A DNA stretch of 64,000 nt from Ptychodera flava (GCF_041260155.1 NC_091940.1:3692001-3756000), one strand, 5' to 3'. Shown: positions 1-13,176, counted from the first letter of the stretch. Notes: generated by a model not told the origin, from the letters alone. Made by a program: numbers and translations.

Positions 1-640
1 GTTTAATAATAAATCTCATCAGAGGGTGACTTTTTTCACTTAACTTTACATAGAATCCATATTTTTTCTACAGGGTAAACATATTTTAAGATAACTTCAG
101 ACGTAGTGGACATCTATATTTCCTACGAATATTATATATTTCTAAATGGACAAAGATATTTCAATGTTGTTTGATTTTTTACTGCCTTTATACTGCATGG
201 ATATCTTTGTTTATCAATAAAAAGGTCTTTATTTCAGATCACATTATGATGTAAAATGTGTATTGATATTTACTTCAACATTATGTCACATGTAGTAGAG
301 TGAAAATGCAACTCTGTGCCAGTCCCTTGTTATTCATCTCAGACAACTACCATACCAGATTAGTCTCTGCCAACCCCTTGTTATCTATTTCAGATGACTA
401 CCACAACAGACTTGAAGCCTGTATTGTCTAATGTTTGAACAAGGTTGTTAGGCTGTATGGAGACTGTCACAGCAGCTACACTGAAGCCAGCAACTATTTT
501 TGCAACATTTATTTTGGGATCACACACAGTGTCGTCAGCTATTTCCCAATGCCTATTGACATGCCTAGTCTTCATATATATGGCATACAGTGCTCTTTCT
601 GCCAGTGGACTCCAATATCCAAACCTGAATTCATTTCCCA
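1..640. other. Intergenic, no gene seen
   Basis: AT-rich sequence left of the minisatellite. Around 313-410 there are two imperfect copies of a roughly 54-base unit, each containing 'ccttgttat' followed by 'cagat/acaactacca'. I see no convincing exon, RNA gene or mobile-element end. Confidence 0.5.
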
Positions 641-3600
641 CAATACATATCCAATAAAGAGTCTGTGATTTCCCGCAACACATATCCCACAAACAGTCTG
701 ATGTCTGTGATTTCCCACAACACATATCCCACAAACAGTCTGATGTCTGTGATTTCCCACAACACATATCCCACAACAGTCTGATGTCTGTGATTTCCAC
801 AACACATATCTCACAAACAGTCTGATTTCTGTGATTTCCCACAACACATATCCCACAAACAGTCTGATGTCTGTGATTTCCCACAACACATATCCCACAA
901 ACAGTCTGATGTCTGTGATTTCCCACAACACATATCCCACAAACAGTCTGATGTCTGTGATTTCCCACAACACATATCCCACAAACAGTCTGATGTCTGT
1001 GATTCCCACAACACATATCTCACAAACAGTCTGATTTCTGTGATTTCCCACAACACATATCCCACAAACAGTCTGATGTCTGTGATTTCCCACAACATAT
1101 ATCTCACAAACAGTCTGATCTGATGTCTGTGATTTCCCACAACACATATCCCACAAACAGTCTGTGATTTCCCACAACACATATCCCACAAATAGTCTGA
1201 TGTCTGTGATTTCCCACAACACATATCTCACAAACAGTCTGATGTCTGTGATTTCCCACAACACATATCTCACAAACAGTCTGATGTCTGTGATTTCCCA
1301 CAACACATATCTCACAAACAGTCTGATGTCTGTGATTTCCCACAACACATATCCCACAGTCTGTGATTTCCCACAACACATATCCCACAAACAGTCTGAT
1401 GTCTATGATTTCCCACAACACATATCCCACAAACAGTCTGATGTCTGTGATTTCCCACAACACATATCCCACAAACAGTCTGTGATTTCCCACAACACAT
1501 ATCCCACAAACAGTCTGATGTCTATGATTTCCCACAACACATATCCCACAAACAGTCTGATGTCTGTGATTTTCCACAACACATATCCCACAAACAGTCT
1601 GTGATTTCCCACAACACATATCCCACAAACAGTCTGATGTCTGTGATTTCCCACAACACATATCCCACAAACAGTCTGATGTCTGTGATTTCCCACAACA
1701 CATATCCCACAAACAGTCTGATGTCTGTGATTTCCCACAACACATATCCCACAAACAGTCTGATGTCTGTGATTTCCCACAACACATATCTCACAAACAG
1801 TCTGATGTCTGTGATTTCCCACAACACATATCCCACAGTCTGTGATTTCCCACAACACATATCCCACAAACAGTCTGATGTCTGTGATTTCCCACAACAC
1901 ATATCCCACAAACAGTCTGATGTCTGTGATTTCCCACAACACATATCCCACAAACAGTCTGATGTCTGTGATTTCCCACAACACATATCCCACAAACAGT
2001 CTGATGTCTGTGATTTCCCACAACACATATCCCACAAACAGTCTGATGTCTGTGATTTTCCACAACACATATCCCACAAACAGTCCGTGATTTCCCACAA
2101 ACAGTCCGATGTCTGTGATTTCCCACAACACATATCCCACAAACAGTCTGATGTCTGTGATTTTCCACAACACATATCCCACAAACAGTCTGTGATTTCC
2201 CACAACACATATCCCGCAAACAGTCTGATGTCTGTGATTCCCACAACACATATCTCACAAACAGTCTGATGTCTGTGATTTCCCACAACACATATCCCAC
2301 AGTCTGTGATTTCCCACAACACATATCCCACAAACAGTCTGATGTCTATGATTTCCCACAACACATATCCCACAAACAGTCTGATGTCTGTGATTTCCCA
2401 CAACACATATCCCACAGTCTGATGTCTGTGATTTTCCACAACACATATCCCACAACAGTCTGTGATTTCCCACAACACATATCCCGCAAACAGTCTGATG
2501 TCTGTGATTCCCACAACACATATCTCACAAACAGTCTGATGTCTGTGATTTCCCACAACACATATCTCACAAACAGTCTGATGTCTGTGATTTCCCACAA
2601 CACATATCCCCACAGTCTGTGATTTCCCACAACACATATCCCACAAACAGTCTGATGTCTGTGATTTTCCACAACACATATCCCACAAACAGTCTGATGT
2701 CTGTGATTTCCCACAACACATATCTCACAAACATCTGTGATTTCCCACAACACATATCTCACAAACAGTCTGATGTCTGTGATTTCCCACAACACATATC
2801 CCACAGTCTGTGATTTCCCACAACACATATCTCACAAACAGTCTGATGTCTGTGATTTCCCACAACACATATCCCACAAACAGTCTGATGTCTGTGATTT
2901 CCCACAACACATATCCCACAGTCTGTGATTTCCCACAACACATATCTCACAAACAGTCTGATGTCTGTGATTTCCCACAACACATATCCCACAAACAGTC
3001 TGATGTCTGTGATTTCCCACAACACATATCCCACAAACAGTCTGTGATTTCCCACAACACATATCCCACAAACAGTCTGATGTCTATGATTTCCCACAAC
3101 ACATATCCCACAAACAGTCTGATGTCTGTGATTTCCCACAACACATATCCCACAGTCTGTGATTTCCCACAACACATATCCCACAAACAGTCTGATGTCT
3201 GTGATTTCCCACAACACATATCCCACAGTCTGATGTCTGTGATTTCCCACAACACATATCCCACAAACAGTCTGATGTCTGTGATTTCCCACAACACATA
3301 TCCCACAAACAGTCTGATGTCTGTGATTTCCCACAACACATATCTCACAAACAGTCTGATGTCTGTGATTTCCCACAACACATATCCCACAAACAGTCTG
3401 ATGTCTGTGATTTCCCACAACACATATCCCACAAACAGTCTGTGATTTCCCACAACACATATCCCACAAACAGTCTGATGTCTGTGATTTCCCACAACAC
3501 ATATCCCACAAACAGTCTGATGTCTGTGATTTTCCACAACACATATCCCACAAACAGTCTGATGTCTGTGATTTTCCACAACACATATCCCACAAACAGT

Positions 3601-3690
3601 CTGTGATTTCCCACAACACATATCCCACAAACAGTCCGATGTCTGTGATTTCCCACAACACATATCCCACAAACAGTCCGATGACAGGCT
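640..3690. repeat. 42-bp minisatellite array, roughly 75 copies
   Basis: A near-perfect tandem array whose full unit is 42 bp and is recognisable by 'tttcccacaacacatatccc' followed by 'acaaacagtctgatgtctgtga'. Shorter units of about 35 and 31 bp are interspersed: the first looks like loss of 7 bp between the two GTCTG direct repeats in the unit, the second like loss of 11 bp. Point variants (cccac/ctcac, ttcccac/tttccac, cagtctg/cagtccg) are spread through the array. Because 42 is divisible by three, long open frames appear on both strands (a 14-residue repeat such as GICVVGNHRHQTVC on minus); I regard these as by-products and not genes, since no start context, splice site or non-repetitive coding flank accompanies them. 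Confidence 0.95.
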
Positions 3691-6326
3691 TAACACCGGG
3701 TATTCCATTTCATTTCAACACACCGTTTAGGAATGACCAACAAATTGTAAATTTACACAATGAAAAAACTGAACAAAAGTGACAAAATTAGTTTACTTGA
3801 GACTTTAACCCTTTAGCCATGGTTTGGCCTAAACCCATTGTTATCAATGGTTATAATGGACCTGTGTACCAGGGAGTAGGGGAGAGGAATGGTTGAAATT
3901 GTATTTGAAAGGTGACAAGGGTATTAGAATTCAGTCACTGCTAGACTGTTCTACCTGTATTTCTACTTCCTCAATGAGTCACAATGTACAAAATCCTATA
4001 AGGCTTGAAACATCACAGACTAGGTCTATTGGTCAAAGATTATGTTCATAGGATATTCATAAAATGCCATGACATCAGAGCCAGGCCATGAAAACACTGT
4101 GTTGGCAGTGTGTTTATCAAAGATGTACAATGAATTGGTCAGTTCACCTTTGCATCTTTTTCATGGTGCATACTTTATTGAATTTATTCAATATGGGTCA
4201 TGGAGTTGACACCAGTGATCACACTGGTACCTCAGTCATACTGCCAATGTGTTCTTATTTGCATAAAGTGTCCCAGAAATTCAGAGACATTTGTGCAGAT
4301 AAGACCTAGCTGTGGTTTCTTGCTTGCACCCACTTAAAATGCCCACACACTCAATCATGCATTTGAAATCCACAGCTGATACCAGGCTAAGCTACTACTA
4401 GATTCTCAACAAAGTATTCATCTGCCATCTTATTTGCCATCGGATATCATGTCTTGTGATGAGAATATCCAGGTACTTGATAGTCTGATGGAACCAGGAC
4501 TGGTATGAAAAGGTGAATCAAGAGATGTAACAAATACATCATTCATCTTGTAGCATGATATTTTCAATGTCAAGTAGGGCTGATTCATTATGCCATCAGA
4601 GATCCATGATTAGTATGCAAAAACAAACATTTGTCCAAAAATGTTGATGAGACTTTTGGAATGAATCTTAAAGGAATTGTGAAAATGGTACCTTTACACC
4701 ATTGATGTTCTGAATCAAACTATAAAACTATGAAAGCTTTCAGACCACCAGCAGCAAAATAAAGACAAGTGCAAAAACTTGATTGGCACAATTTCTGTCA
4801 GCAGAAGAAATAGGTTGTGCACACTGCTGTAGTTTGTAACAAACCTACAATTATAATCAGTGCTATTCTTTCAGAGATGCATGATCTGCTTAACTGGTAG
4901 AAATGGAAATTCTCTTGTCTGTTCAAAAATTACCGTACTCAGAACAAATGATTTTTTTTTACCCTTGATTAGAGTATGGCAACAAGAGGTTATAATTCCA
5001 CATCCTTTGTGGATGACTTCTACCTGAAATGTTAATTTGAGGTCAAAGTTTTTGGCAAGTGTTCCCAATCTGTAAGCATATTTAAAGATGTACCTTTAAC
5101 ATTTGGCCAAACAAGCAAAGTTGAGGAGCAGACAAATTAACAAACCTATATTTACAAAGCATCTCTGGTCATTGCAACTGTCTTTACCTTCATTCTGTGT
5201 CTTTGTATGTACATGAACCCTAGTCATCAACAAACTGATTTGAGGTTTCGTACGGTGGGAAAGCAGTGGTGGAAGTTTGTGGTGTTTGAGTAAGGCGTAA
5301 AATAAATTGTGGAAGTCACAGCTGCAAACAGACTGACAAGTAAAGGTTTTGATTTTGTATGACTTTTGGCCATTAATAATTCATTGATATTCTAGGCTAT
5401 TTCAGTTCATCTCAATGCAGGTCTGTCTGATGGATAGAAAAGCTGTGTATGGAGTGTATAACTGCACTGTTGACCAAAAGAAGATGTTAAAACACAATGA
5501 TGACACAAATATCAAGTATCCAATGTCATACTACATATTCAAAATAACCCCGCAATGCTATACCACAAGATTTGACCAGTTCACAAGATAAATGCACGAG
5601 TGATAGCTTGTCCATATATGAAGTAAACTGGTCAAAACCATCACTGGATGTAATTTATTGCTGTTATATCATAACAGTATATTGAAATTCTGGCATGGAA
5701 TGTCAAAGAGGACTTTGCTCTTGCCGAGAGCTCACGCTTGTGCAAACCGTGGTATCACAACTGTACCATGGTTCTTTTCACGTCTTGACCAATCAGATTG
5801 CTGTATTTGTACCATCACTATGTACAGTGGTATGATACAATATCCAATAATGGCACTGTCGAATTTTGTTCCTGCAATAAAAGTGAAGCTCAGCCAAAAG
5901 TGAATGTACGATCTGAAACTTTGACTGATGGAAGATTGGCATAACCTGCACGGGTAATACTATACAGTGGTTTCCATTGATTACCAGATAGTAAGGTTTG
6001 GAAGAATGAAGAGATAATACCTACCGGTAGTTACACATTTTAAACCATTATCTTTTTTGTATTAAAGTGTGTCTACTAGTATTAGGTCACCATTACTTTA
6101 CCATTGTAAGAGATGCCAACTGGTAGTGTGAGGTCAACTATAGTGAAAAAAGCAGTGGAGTGAATAAACAGACACACAAAATGCTTTAAGTTCAATGAAT
6201 ATAATTTTACCTTTTGTATGAAATACAGTATCAGTGACTGCATATTTGTGTGCAAATAATATGTATACATTTCTACTCGATGGCCATGGCCTCACTTTCC
6301 CAAGAAACTTAACAAACCACAGCAAT
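3691..6326. other. Intergenic between minisatellite and TP53RK
   Basis: No convincing gene. Short open frames in it lack splice sites or recognisable motifs. It contains one copy of a dispersed repeat (5,540-5,870), described separately, and otherwise unremarkable AT-rich DNA that probably includes the 3' untranslated region of the minus-strand kinase gene. Confidence 0.5.
5540..5870. repeat. Dispersed repeat, copy 1 (related to 51,950-52,275)
   Basis: This stretch matches 51,950-52,275 in the same orientation over about 300 bp: shared blocks include 'tttgaccagttcac', 'gtaaactggtcaaaa', 'cagtatattgaaattctggc', 'gagctc' and 'gaccaatcagat'. It holds an internal inverted repeat (tttgaccagttcac ... 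gtaaactggtcaaaa) and a second pair around 'tatcataacagtatattga' and 'acagtggtatgata'. This copy is more diverged than the other. It has no coding capacity, so it looks like a non-autonomous inverted-repeat element. Confidence 0.75.
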
Positions 6327-8497
6327 TTATCCAACCATATTTCGTTTTCTTCCTCGTAATCGAACTTCATCCAGTTTCTTTAACACTTCACTGGATTTTT
6401 TTGAGGATTTACGATACGATGCTAGAACTTGCTGAAAAATGTTCTCTGTATTTGGATGTGTGCTTAGGAAAGCTCTCTCTAACACATAGAGATCAACTCC
6501 TTTATCTTCATGCAAAGCTGATACAGAGCTAAGTCCAAAGTCAATGATGATGAGAGTCAAGTCGTCAACTGATTTCCGTAGCAACATGTTGGATGTTGTG
6601 AGGTCACCATGGATAATGTCATTGTCATGCATGGTTGCCAGGACAGATCCAATTTTATTAGCAAGTGACATCAGTGATTGTTGGTCTTCATTTTGAGTCT
6701 TCTGCTCTGATATGATGTAGTCCTTCACGGTGATGCCATCTTCAATGTTTTCCATGTAAATTTTGTGGGATTCATAGTCCACAAAATACACTGTTGGTGT
6801 GCAAATACCTGGAAAATACAAAATATGAATATCAATCTTCTATTCTTTACTTTCTCGTAATGCTCTTACTGTGGCCCTGACTCACTTCTACATGGATCAT
6901 GTTTGGCTAAATAAAGTACATGTAGTTGGAGAAAACAGGTAAACTTCTCAGCTAATGTGGAATGTACCTCCAGAACAGAGCTAACATAAATACAGACTAC
7001 AGTATGTGGGAAATCTACAATATCCTAATTAATAGAGTGTAAAAATCTCTCTTAATGAAGATTCACAACTGAAATCAGAGTGTTACTTTGAAGGGCCCAT
7101 AGATTGTTTGATAAATGTTAGGATAGCTCTTAGTAACCCCTAGATGTGAACTATTCATTTCTACAGTTATTCATTGTGTGCATTCACTTGATAATAAATG
7201 AATAAAGGTGTGAAATTGGCACTTCCTCTTGGTTTGACCTATTTTACACCTTTGCCTTATCATAAAGTATCTATCTTTGGGCAACTAGTACAGTTTTGTT
7301 CGTGGTCTGCTATCCCTTACTTTGAATGTGAATTAGGACCACTGCCACTACCGTCAGCCCATGCTTACCTGGTGCTAGGCCTGGTGGTGGCAAAAATGGT
7401 CTATCTAGGGTGTCATCCATGTATTGCAGATTTCGATGGCCGTGCGAACTTTGGTCAAAAGACCATGGTGAATATCTTTTGTAAAATTATTCTAATGCAT
7501 ATATAAATGTGTGAGGGGAGGGGTTACCATTTCATGAGCTCTTTAATGTCAATATCTGATTTGTATTTGCTGTCTAAAACCATAGAGAGTAGAGAAACAA
7601 AAAACAGACAGTAGTGATCTATTGTCTATGCTAAAACCATGTCAGGCCAAATTGCTTTGTTTTCCACATTTTTCAAGACTCTTTGTCGTTTCGCTTCTTC
7701 CTATATGGTTTTATATATAAGCACATATAGTTGGTGTTGGGGCTGTAAAATAAATCACAGTGTTTGGAGGGACTGTAAATAAACTACTAGTATGCCCTAA
7801 GCCCTCGCCCCATATGTCAAGATTGCTTTCATTTTCCTTCCGCGTGCAACCTCCACTGTCTCTGTGCTACTACCTTCATGGTTTGAGAATGGGATGGACG
7901 GATACAGGACAACTGTTTCGATGGTTTGACCATTGACCTTGAGCGTTATAAATCATGGACATGGTCTATTATACTATATGGTATATTTTAAATTTGTTTT
8001 TAGACTGGCAGTTGTAGTCCAGGGTTTATAATAAGCTTAAAGTCTGTGCTCCCGGAAGCCTTGAGTGGGAGGTTGTGATCAAATCATGATCATATCATGT
8101 TGTTAATGACTGAGGTGCTCCACCGTCCGTGATCTTTGATTGCTCATATTCGTCAGATATGTTGACTTGAGCTGATGAAGCGTGCGTCTAGAGTTCTCGA
8201 TATCCATGACAACCCAACTTCACAAAATATATATGCCTCACCTGCTTTTCGACATCGAAGGTTGGAGCTCACTTCCCTCACAGTCCGACGATGAGTCAAT
8301 TTCTTGTCGAGTGTTGGGTGGCGGTATTTCTTCTTGAACCGTTCTTTGATGATTGCTGGTCTTCCCATAAACGTCCCAGAATACAATCGTGCTTCGGCGC
8401 CTTGTTTTATTAGTTTGCCGTGCACGCTACTGTGGTCAGAACTTGATGATGGACTTCCGTCTGTTTCCATAGTTCTCTGACTACGAGATACGACCAC
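6327..8497 (-). CDS. TP53RK: TP53RK / PRPK (Bud32) atypical protein kinase, complete, two exons
   Basis: Homologue of the KEOPS-complex kinase-like ATPase that supports N6-threonylcarbamoyl tRNA modification. Exon 1 is 8,497-8,242 and exon 2 is 6,808-6,327, joined in phase 1 (donor GTGAGG, acceptor after TTTTCCAG), giving about 245 residues against 253 in the human protein. Visible motifs: [11 protein letters not shown] (start of N-lobe), [14 protein letters not shown] (VAIK-type lysine and family-specific basic stretch), [33 protein letters not shown] (catalytic loop with the Bud32-type HGDLTTSN), IIIDFGLSS (DFG), [21 protein letters not shown], and the basic C-terminus [11 protein letters not shown]. 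The start chosen is the first Met; a second Met at residue 10 (8,470) is possible. The 1.4-kb intron holds no other recognised gene. All key residues are present, so the gene looks functional. Confidence 0.96.
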
Positions 8498-10100
8498 TCC
8501 GAAGATGAGCTACAACACGCAACGTGGATGTTGATGCAAAATATCGATGTGTACTGCTACTGCACACGCTCAGAAGACATCGCCCTCAACGATCACACCA
8601 TGTGAAGTTGTACTTCAAGCCTGATGCATAATGGAAACTCAATGCACAGTCCCTCTATCCATAGATAGTGGATAGAGGGACTGTGCTCAATGAAATGGGA
8701 ATTTAGTCGATGAATCAATATATCAAGCTTTATCTATAATACTTTGTAAATATATTTGAGCGTTTCAAGATATAGTTATTTTTTTATAATCGTGTCAAAA
8801 CCTAACAGGTTATCGAGAAGTTCGTGTTCGGCTCAGCCACAGTCCCTCCAGTGGAGGGACTGTGGCTCAGCTCATGAGTAAGCTTACCCATGCGCGTGCC
8901 AAAAAATCCCCAAAACAGAGATCTTTTTTAGCTCATCATCAAGGTCCATGAAAACAAGAAAAATGGGTACTTTTCTCGAAAGCTGGTCCGTGAAGGATTA
9001 GAATACACTTTTGAGACTTGGATTTTTGTTCTCGGAGAGTCATGCCAGCCTGAGTGCTAAATTGAAAATGAGATTGTTTATGACGTTATCATGACATATA
9101 CAATTTTCCCAAAGTTATTACGTATCTTCAGACTGTAATAAAGGTAAGCAGGTACAGACATCAACAATAGACTACATTGATTTGTTAAAACGACCCCATG
9201 GCTTTATACAACATAACTTTATTTTGAAATTATCTAATTTTCAAAATCTGGAACAATGAGTCGCCCTCCCAGAGTTTGAAAAATTGGGATTTTTGGTCTT
9301 TATATGCCCCTTATATTTCTCAAAAATAAGGGTATTATTTTGTTGAAAAAATCCACATAAGAAATATTTTGAAAGTTTCTGGAACAAACATGGGTACGCT
9401 GGATGGTCCTGTCGATGTCGCTATCTCCTCGGTCTTCAATAAATCTGTCTGCGTCTCTACGGTCACACTTTAGCTACGGAATGGAATATGTTTGAATCTT
9501 GGGACGTTGGGTGATGTGATTGGGAAAAGTCTGCGAAGCAAACATTGCTAAAATGTTGCAGCCATGTGAACATTGAGGAAAGAATATTCAAGTGTGTAGG
9601 GCTAAATTTTGAGGGAAATAGTATGTATGCTGCGCAAATCCTGGGTGATGCGAATAGATGTTACTTTTGTCACATGGTCGATATATTTTACATTTATTAT
9701 AATTACTTATTATTTATAAGGCGCGAAACTCTACGATATCATGCTACTCATGCTACCAAGGAGATAGCTACCGAGCTCATTGATAGTCAACACAAGGCAG
9801 TCTTGAGTAATCAGACGCTCCACTCAACTTGGTGTTGTATTGCCACAGTGACTTAACACTTCAATGCCATGTCATTTTTGGAGAATGGTGTGATATTGTG
9901 TGCGGAAGAAGCAATGCCTTCTTGCACTTTGTATTTACTCTGTCGTATGAAAGTGGACAATTTTCGGCATGCTTGGCTCTACATTCAATCGGAATAGAAC
10001 AATTTCAAACTTCACGATCAATAAGAAGGTCAACAAGGCATAAATGTAAAAACTCGTTAGTCGATTAGCGACTATTGGCCTAGGAGTTGATCTGTAGTTA
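8498..10100. other. Upstream of TP53RK; two hairpins, no gene
   Basis: The TP53RK promoter should lie just above 8,497 but I see no clear TATA or CCAAT element. Two near-perfect hairpins at 8,644-8,685 and 8,836-8,866 are listed separately. The rest, up to about 10.1 kb, shows short open frames without splice sites or recognisable protein motifs. Confidence 0.4.
8644..8866. repeat. Pair of hairpins sharing ACAGTCCCTC
   Basis: Hairpin 1 (8,644-8,685) has 17-bp perfect arms GCACAGTCCCTCTATCC and its complement around a short loop. Hairpin 2 (8,836-8,866) has 15-bp perfect arms GCCACAGTCCCTCCA with a single-base centre. Both arms share CACAGTCCCTC, so the 220-bp block may be a small element with palindromic ends. 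It sits 150-370 bp upstream of the TP53RK start codon. Confidence 0.7.
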
Positions 10101-10145
10101 ATGATGTCTATTTGTGGGCAATCAAGGGTAACTTACTGTCGTATG

Positions 10146-10765
10146 CAGATAAGAATGGACAGTGAAATTGATCTAAATGTTATCATACTTGTGTAATTGG
10201 TTTGTAAAGTTGTTTCAAAATTTACTACAGGATCAGTAACTTTAGTTGAGTTGCGGCAAACTAAAGACGGATGATAGTGTTGTTTCACAATAGGCTTCTG
10301 CTGTAATTGTTGATATAAAGCAATAAAGTAGACATTGATTAGTGTGTGTGTGTAGGGTAAAGATTTCCTGACTTTCTTTCCCCGTACATTTCAACAACTT
10401 TTTCACTTATTATTTCTGGCGTATGTACACCTCTTTTCCAGTAAATTCTGATTTTTTGCCAAACAACTTCTACAATGTAAAGGAAACAAGAGTCTAATGA
10501 CAACTAGACTCTGACTTGGCTGTGATACAATGTAACGCAAAGCAGCATATAAGGAATGTAATATGAGTCTGTGTATGTGAAGTGCACTTCAAAGTGTACT
10601 CCCTGGTGTGTGTTTATTATGGGTCCATAAAAGCTCTCTGATTTTCACCGTAGTTATAACAAGTCAGTGCAACTTCTGAGGCAAGTTTTGGAACAACTTT
10701 ACAAACCAATTACACAAGTGTGGCAACATTTAGATCAATTTCACTGTCCATTCTTATCTTCATAC
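10146..10765. repeat. Long inverted repeat, 79-bp arms
   Basis: The left arm 10,146-10,224 and right arm 10,684-10,763 are reverse complements with about 90 percent identity; the core 'caaaccaattacacaagt' and 'tttagatcaatttcactgtc' can be followed base by base. About 460 bp of non-coding DNA separates them. Weaker similarity extends outward. It looks like a non-autonomous element with long terminal inverted repeats. Confidence 0.8.
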
Positions 10766-11023
10766 CAGTGTAATCATATCCTTAGGTCATTGTCATTTGA
10801 CCTACACATCTGGATATCCTTGCTTGACAATGTTATCAAAGATTATGGAAAAGTAGCAATTCTTTCTGTTATCATACTAAATCCTCTGTTACATCGTAAT
10901 TTCCACTATATCAGGAAATACTAGGAAATTTTAACAGAAACAAGACAATCAAACTTTTCACGTGGTAGCAGCTACCTGTGTCAAGTACAAAGACACAAGA
11001 CCCCGTTGTACAGTGTTTTATGT

Positions 11024-11345
11024 AGACTTGGTTCAAGTCGGTTAATTTTTAAAAAATAAAATCATTTTTATCTTGTGTCTCTCCTATCTCGTACAAACCT
11101 ATTCGGAATTTGGTAGCCCAGGCCATGTTTTCCCAGCAATTGAATGCGTTACCTTTGAGTCTGCGCAGTATGGTGAGTTAGTTTCTGCCGTGATTCTGGG
11201 TGAAACTCCCCTGTATAGCGTTCACCCGACTCATCGCGTCCATTCCACTCACGCGCGTTTCACATGAAAGCAAAATACATATCATTGCCTTCACTCCACT
11301 CAAACATTAACAAATCACAGACTTGAACCAAGTCTATGTTTTATG
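11024..11345. repeat. Small TIR element
   Basis: Inverted ends 'gtagacttggttcaagtc' (about 11,026) and 'gacttgaaccaagtctatg' (about 11,321) differ at one position and enclose about 280 bp without coding capacity. It looks like a MITE; no clear target-site duplication was identified. Confidence 0.5.
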
Positions 11346-11863
11346 TAAAAATGATAACAAAACCTATGCCAAGAGCTACCCTATTACATAAAACAAAAAA
11401 GCTATGACTTGGATTTACAACCCTTTTTATTCGGGAACTAAATTATCGAAAGAATAGGTAGTAAATAAGAACCCCAAGAAGAAGTCGATCCATGTACAGG
11501 AGTCGTGGAGTTTGTTTTAAAAAGCCACATCTGACATCTTGTGACAAGAAATAGACCTTTTGAAACAAAATTTTAACTTCTTCGATGTACTAGTATTTGT
11601 AGTACCCTCTTCAGTTATGGTCCAAGTATGTCATCTGTGTGGACAGTGAAATTATAAAAAATGTTGAAATTGGCTTCGATAATTCCCAGGGAGGTCTGTT
11701 GGTGGACCAGTAGTACAAGCAGCCTCTATACTTTAGACCGCGTGAAGATGATTTAAAGTATACTTGTTTCGAGTAATGCGACCAATCCAAAGACTTTTGA
11801 ACACGAAAACACAGAGATCGTGATTGAGGCACACATTTTTACAAAGCCACAGGGGTGCAATGC

Positions 11864-12496
11864 ATTATCAGTCATAGCAAGAGTATAAAAATACTATATT
11901 TATGATTATGAACACTGTTGAAAAAAATTAAAAGTTTCTGTCATCATTGTAAGCTTATATATACTTACAAAAGTACCCCACTGCATTCCAGTTTTCATGC
12001 CAAATTCGCGCAGTTGTTGTACAGACTCTGTTATTAATAAATTTATGATTATGAATATAATTCTTGATAAAATTAATATTTCTGTCATTATTGTATATTT
12101 ACAAAAGTCCCCTAAAGCACTCGAATCCTAAATTAAGATCAGTATTTATCTCGAATATTCACTCAGTTGTACTGCAGACCCTCAAATAATAATTACAGCA
12201 TGCAGCTGCATTGCGCAGTAACTTGATGCGCAGTCATTACTGCCTTGACACTCTCTAAACAGTGTTTAGAGAGTCTGCCGAGACAGTACTATGACCGCGC
12301 ATCAAGTTACTGACCAATGCTGCTGCAGTGTAACTATATTGACAATATTTCTAAGGGTCTGTGCTACAAATGTGTTGGTATAAATACTGATCATAATTTA
12401 GGATTCGAGTGCTTTAGGGTACTTTTGTCAGTATTTTTATCAAGTGTTGATAATCATAAATTGACTAATATTTACTCTCTTGCCATGACTGATTAT
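11864..12496. repeat. Foldback element of about 630 bp
   Basis: The block is an imperfect palindrome over its whole length. The ends 'ttatcagtcatagcaagag' and the complement of 'ctcttgccatgactgatta' pair; the middle pairs 'cctaaagcactcgaatccta' with its complement near 12,395-12,420; the centre (12,198-12,330) pairs 'gcgcagtaacttgatgcgc' with 'gcgcatcaagttactg' and ends in a tight 'ctctctaaac/agtgtttagagag' hairpin. The left arm is longer because it holds an extra internal copy of about 120 bp. No coding capacity. Confidence 0.85.
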
Positions 12497-12660
12497 GTCT
12501 TGTACACCTGTGGCAAAGCGAGCACATTTGACGACTTAGAATGAACAGAAAATTTTGGAAGGTTTCAAGCCTGTCAACGATATTGTTCGAAATTATACGA
12601 TAGGAAACACTCTGTTTTGCAATTGTTTGATTCCATACTCTTTCTTGGTCATATTCTTAC

Positions 12661-12698
<38 letters not shown>

Positions 12699-12712
12699 CT
12701 TTCATCATCTAG
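12661..12712. repeat. (ATC)n microsatellite
   Basis: About 17 trinucleotide units with small interruptions. A short open frame across it encodes only poly-serine and is not taken as a gene. Confidence 0.9.
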
Positions 12713-13176
12713 CAACACAACACATCATCAAACAAAACAATTTCGATTCTATTACATTCCTAGCTATTGAAAATGTACACATAAAGGCCATTCCGTTTGG
12801 CTGTACATCAGTCAATGACAAAGAGCTAACAGTGGGGAGATCGACGTAATTTCTCAACAGTATACTGGGGATGGGGACGGAGTCAAGTTTTAGTGAAAAG
12901 TAATGCTTTATAACTTGGAAAATGGAAGGGTGACATGTAGGAAAAAGAGGATGGATATAACCATATTTTAAAAAACTGACAATGTCCTAATCATGCCTTG
13001 CACCTTTCCGTCAAATCTAACTTAAGGAGGCTCCCGAAGCTTACTTTACATATGTCTGAAAAGTACAAACATCAGCAGGATGAAGAGTACATAATGCAGT
13101 TAAGAGAATAGCTACAAGTAAACTCATTGAGACTGCTTGGATATACGTTGACTTTCACTGACAGCATCAACTTCTA

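Noticed and set aside
640-3690. CRISPR-like array
   Set aside because: There are no unique spacers; the whole unit is repeated, and the setting is an animal genome.
390-3708. Long open frames on both strands with a 14-residue repeat (GICVVGNHRHQTVC type)
   Set aside because: They come from a 42-bp minisatellite divisible by three; equal openness on both strands, no initiation or splice context and frame-breaking short units make coding unlikely.
7198-7506. Plus-strand 102-codon frame in the TP53RK intron
   Set aside because: No recognisable domain or splice context, and it lies within a well-supported intron on the other strand.
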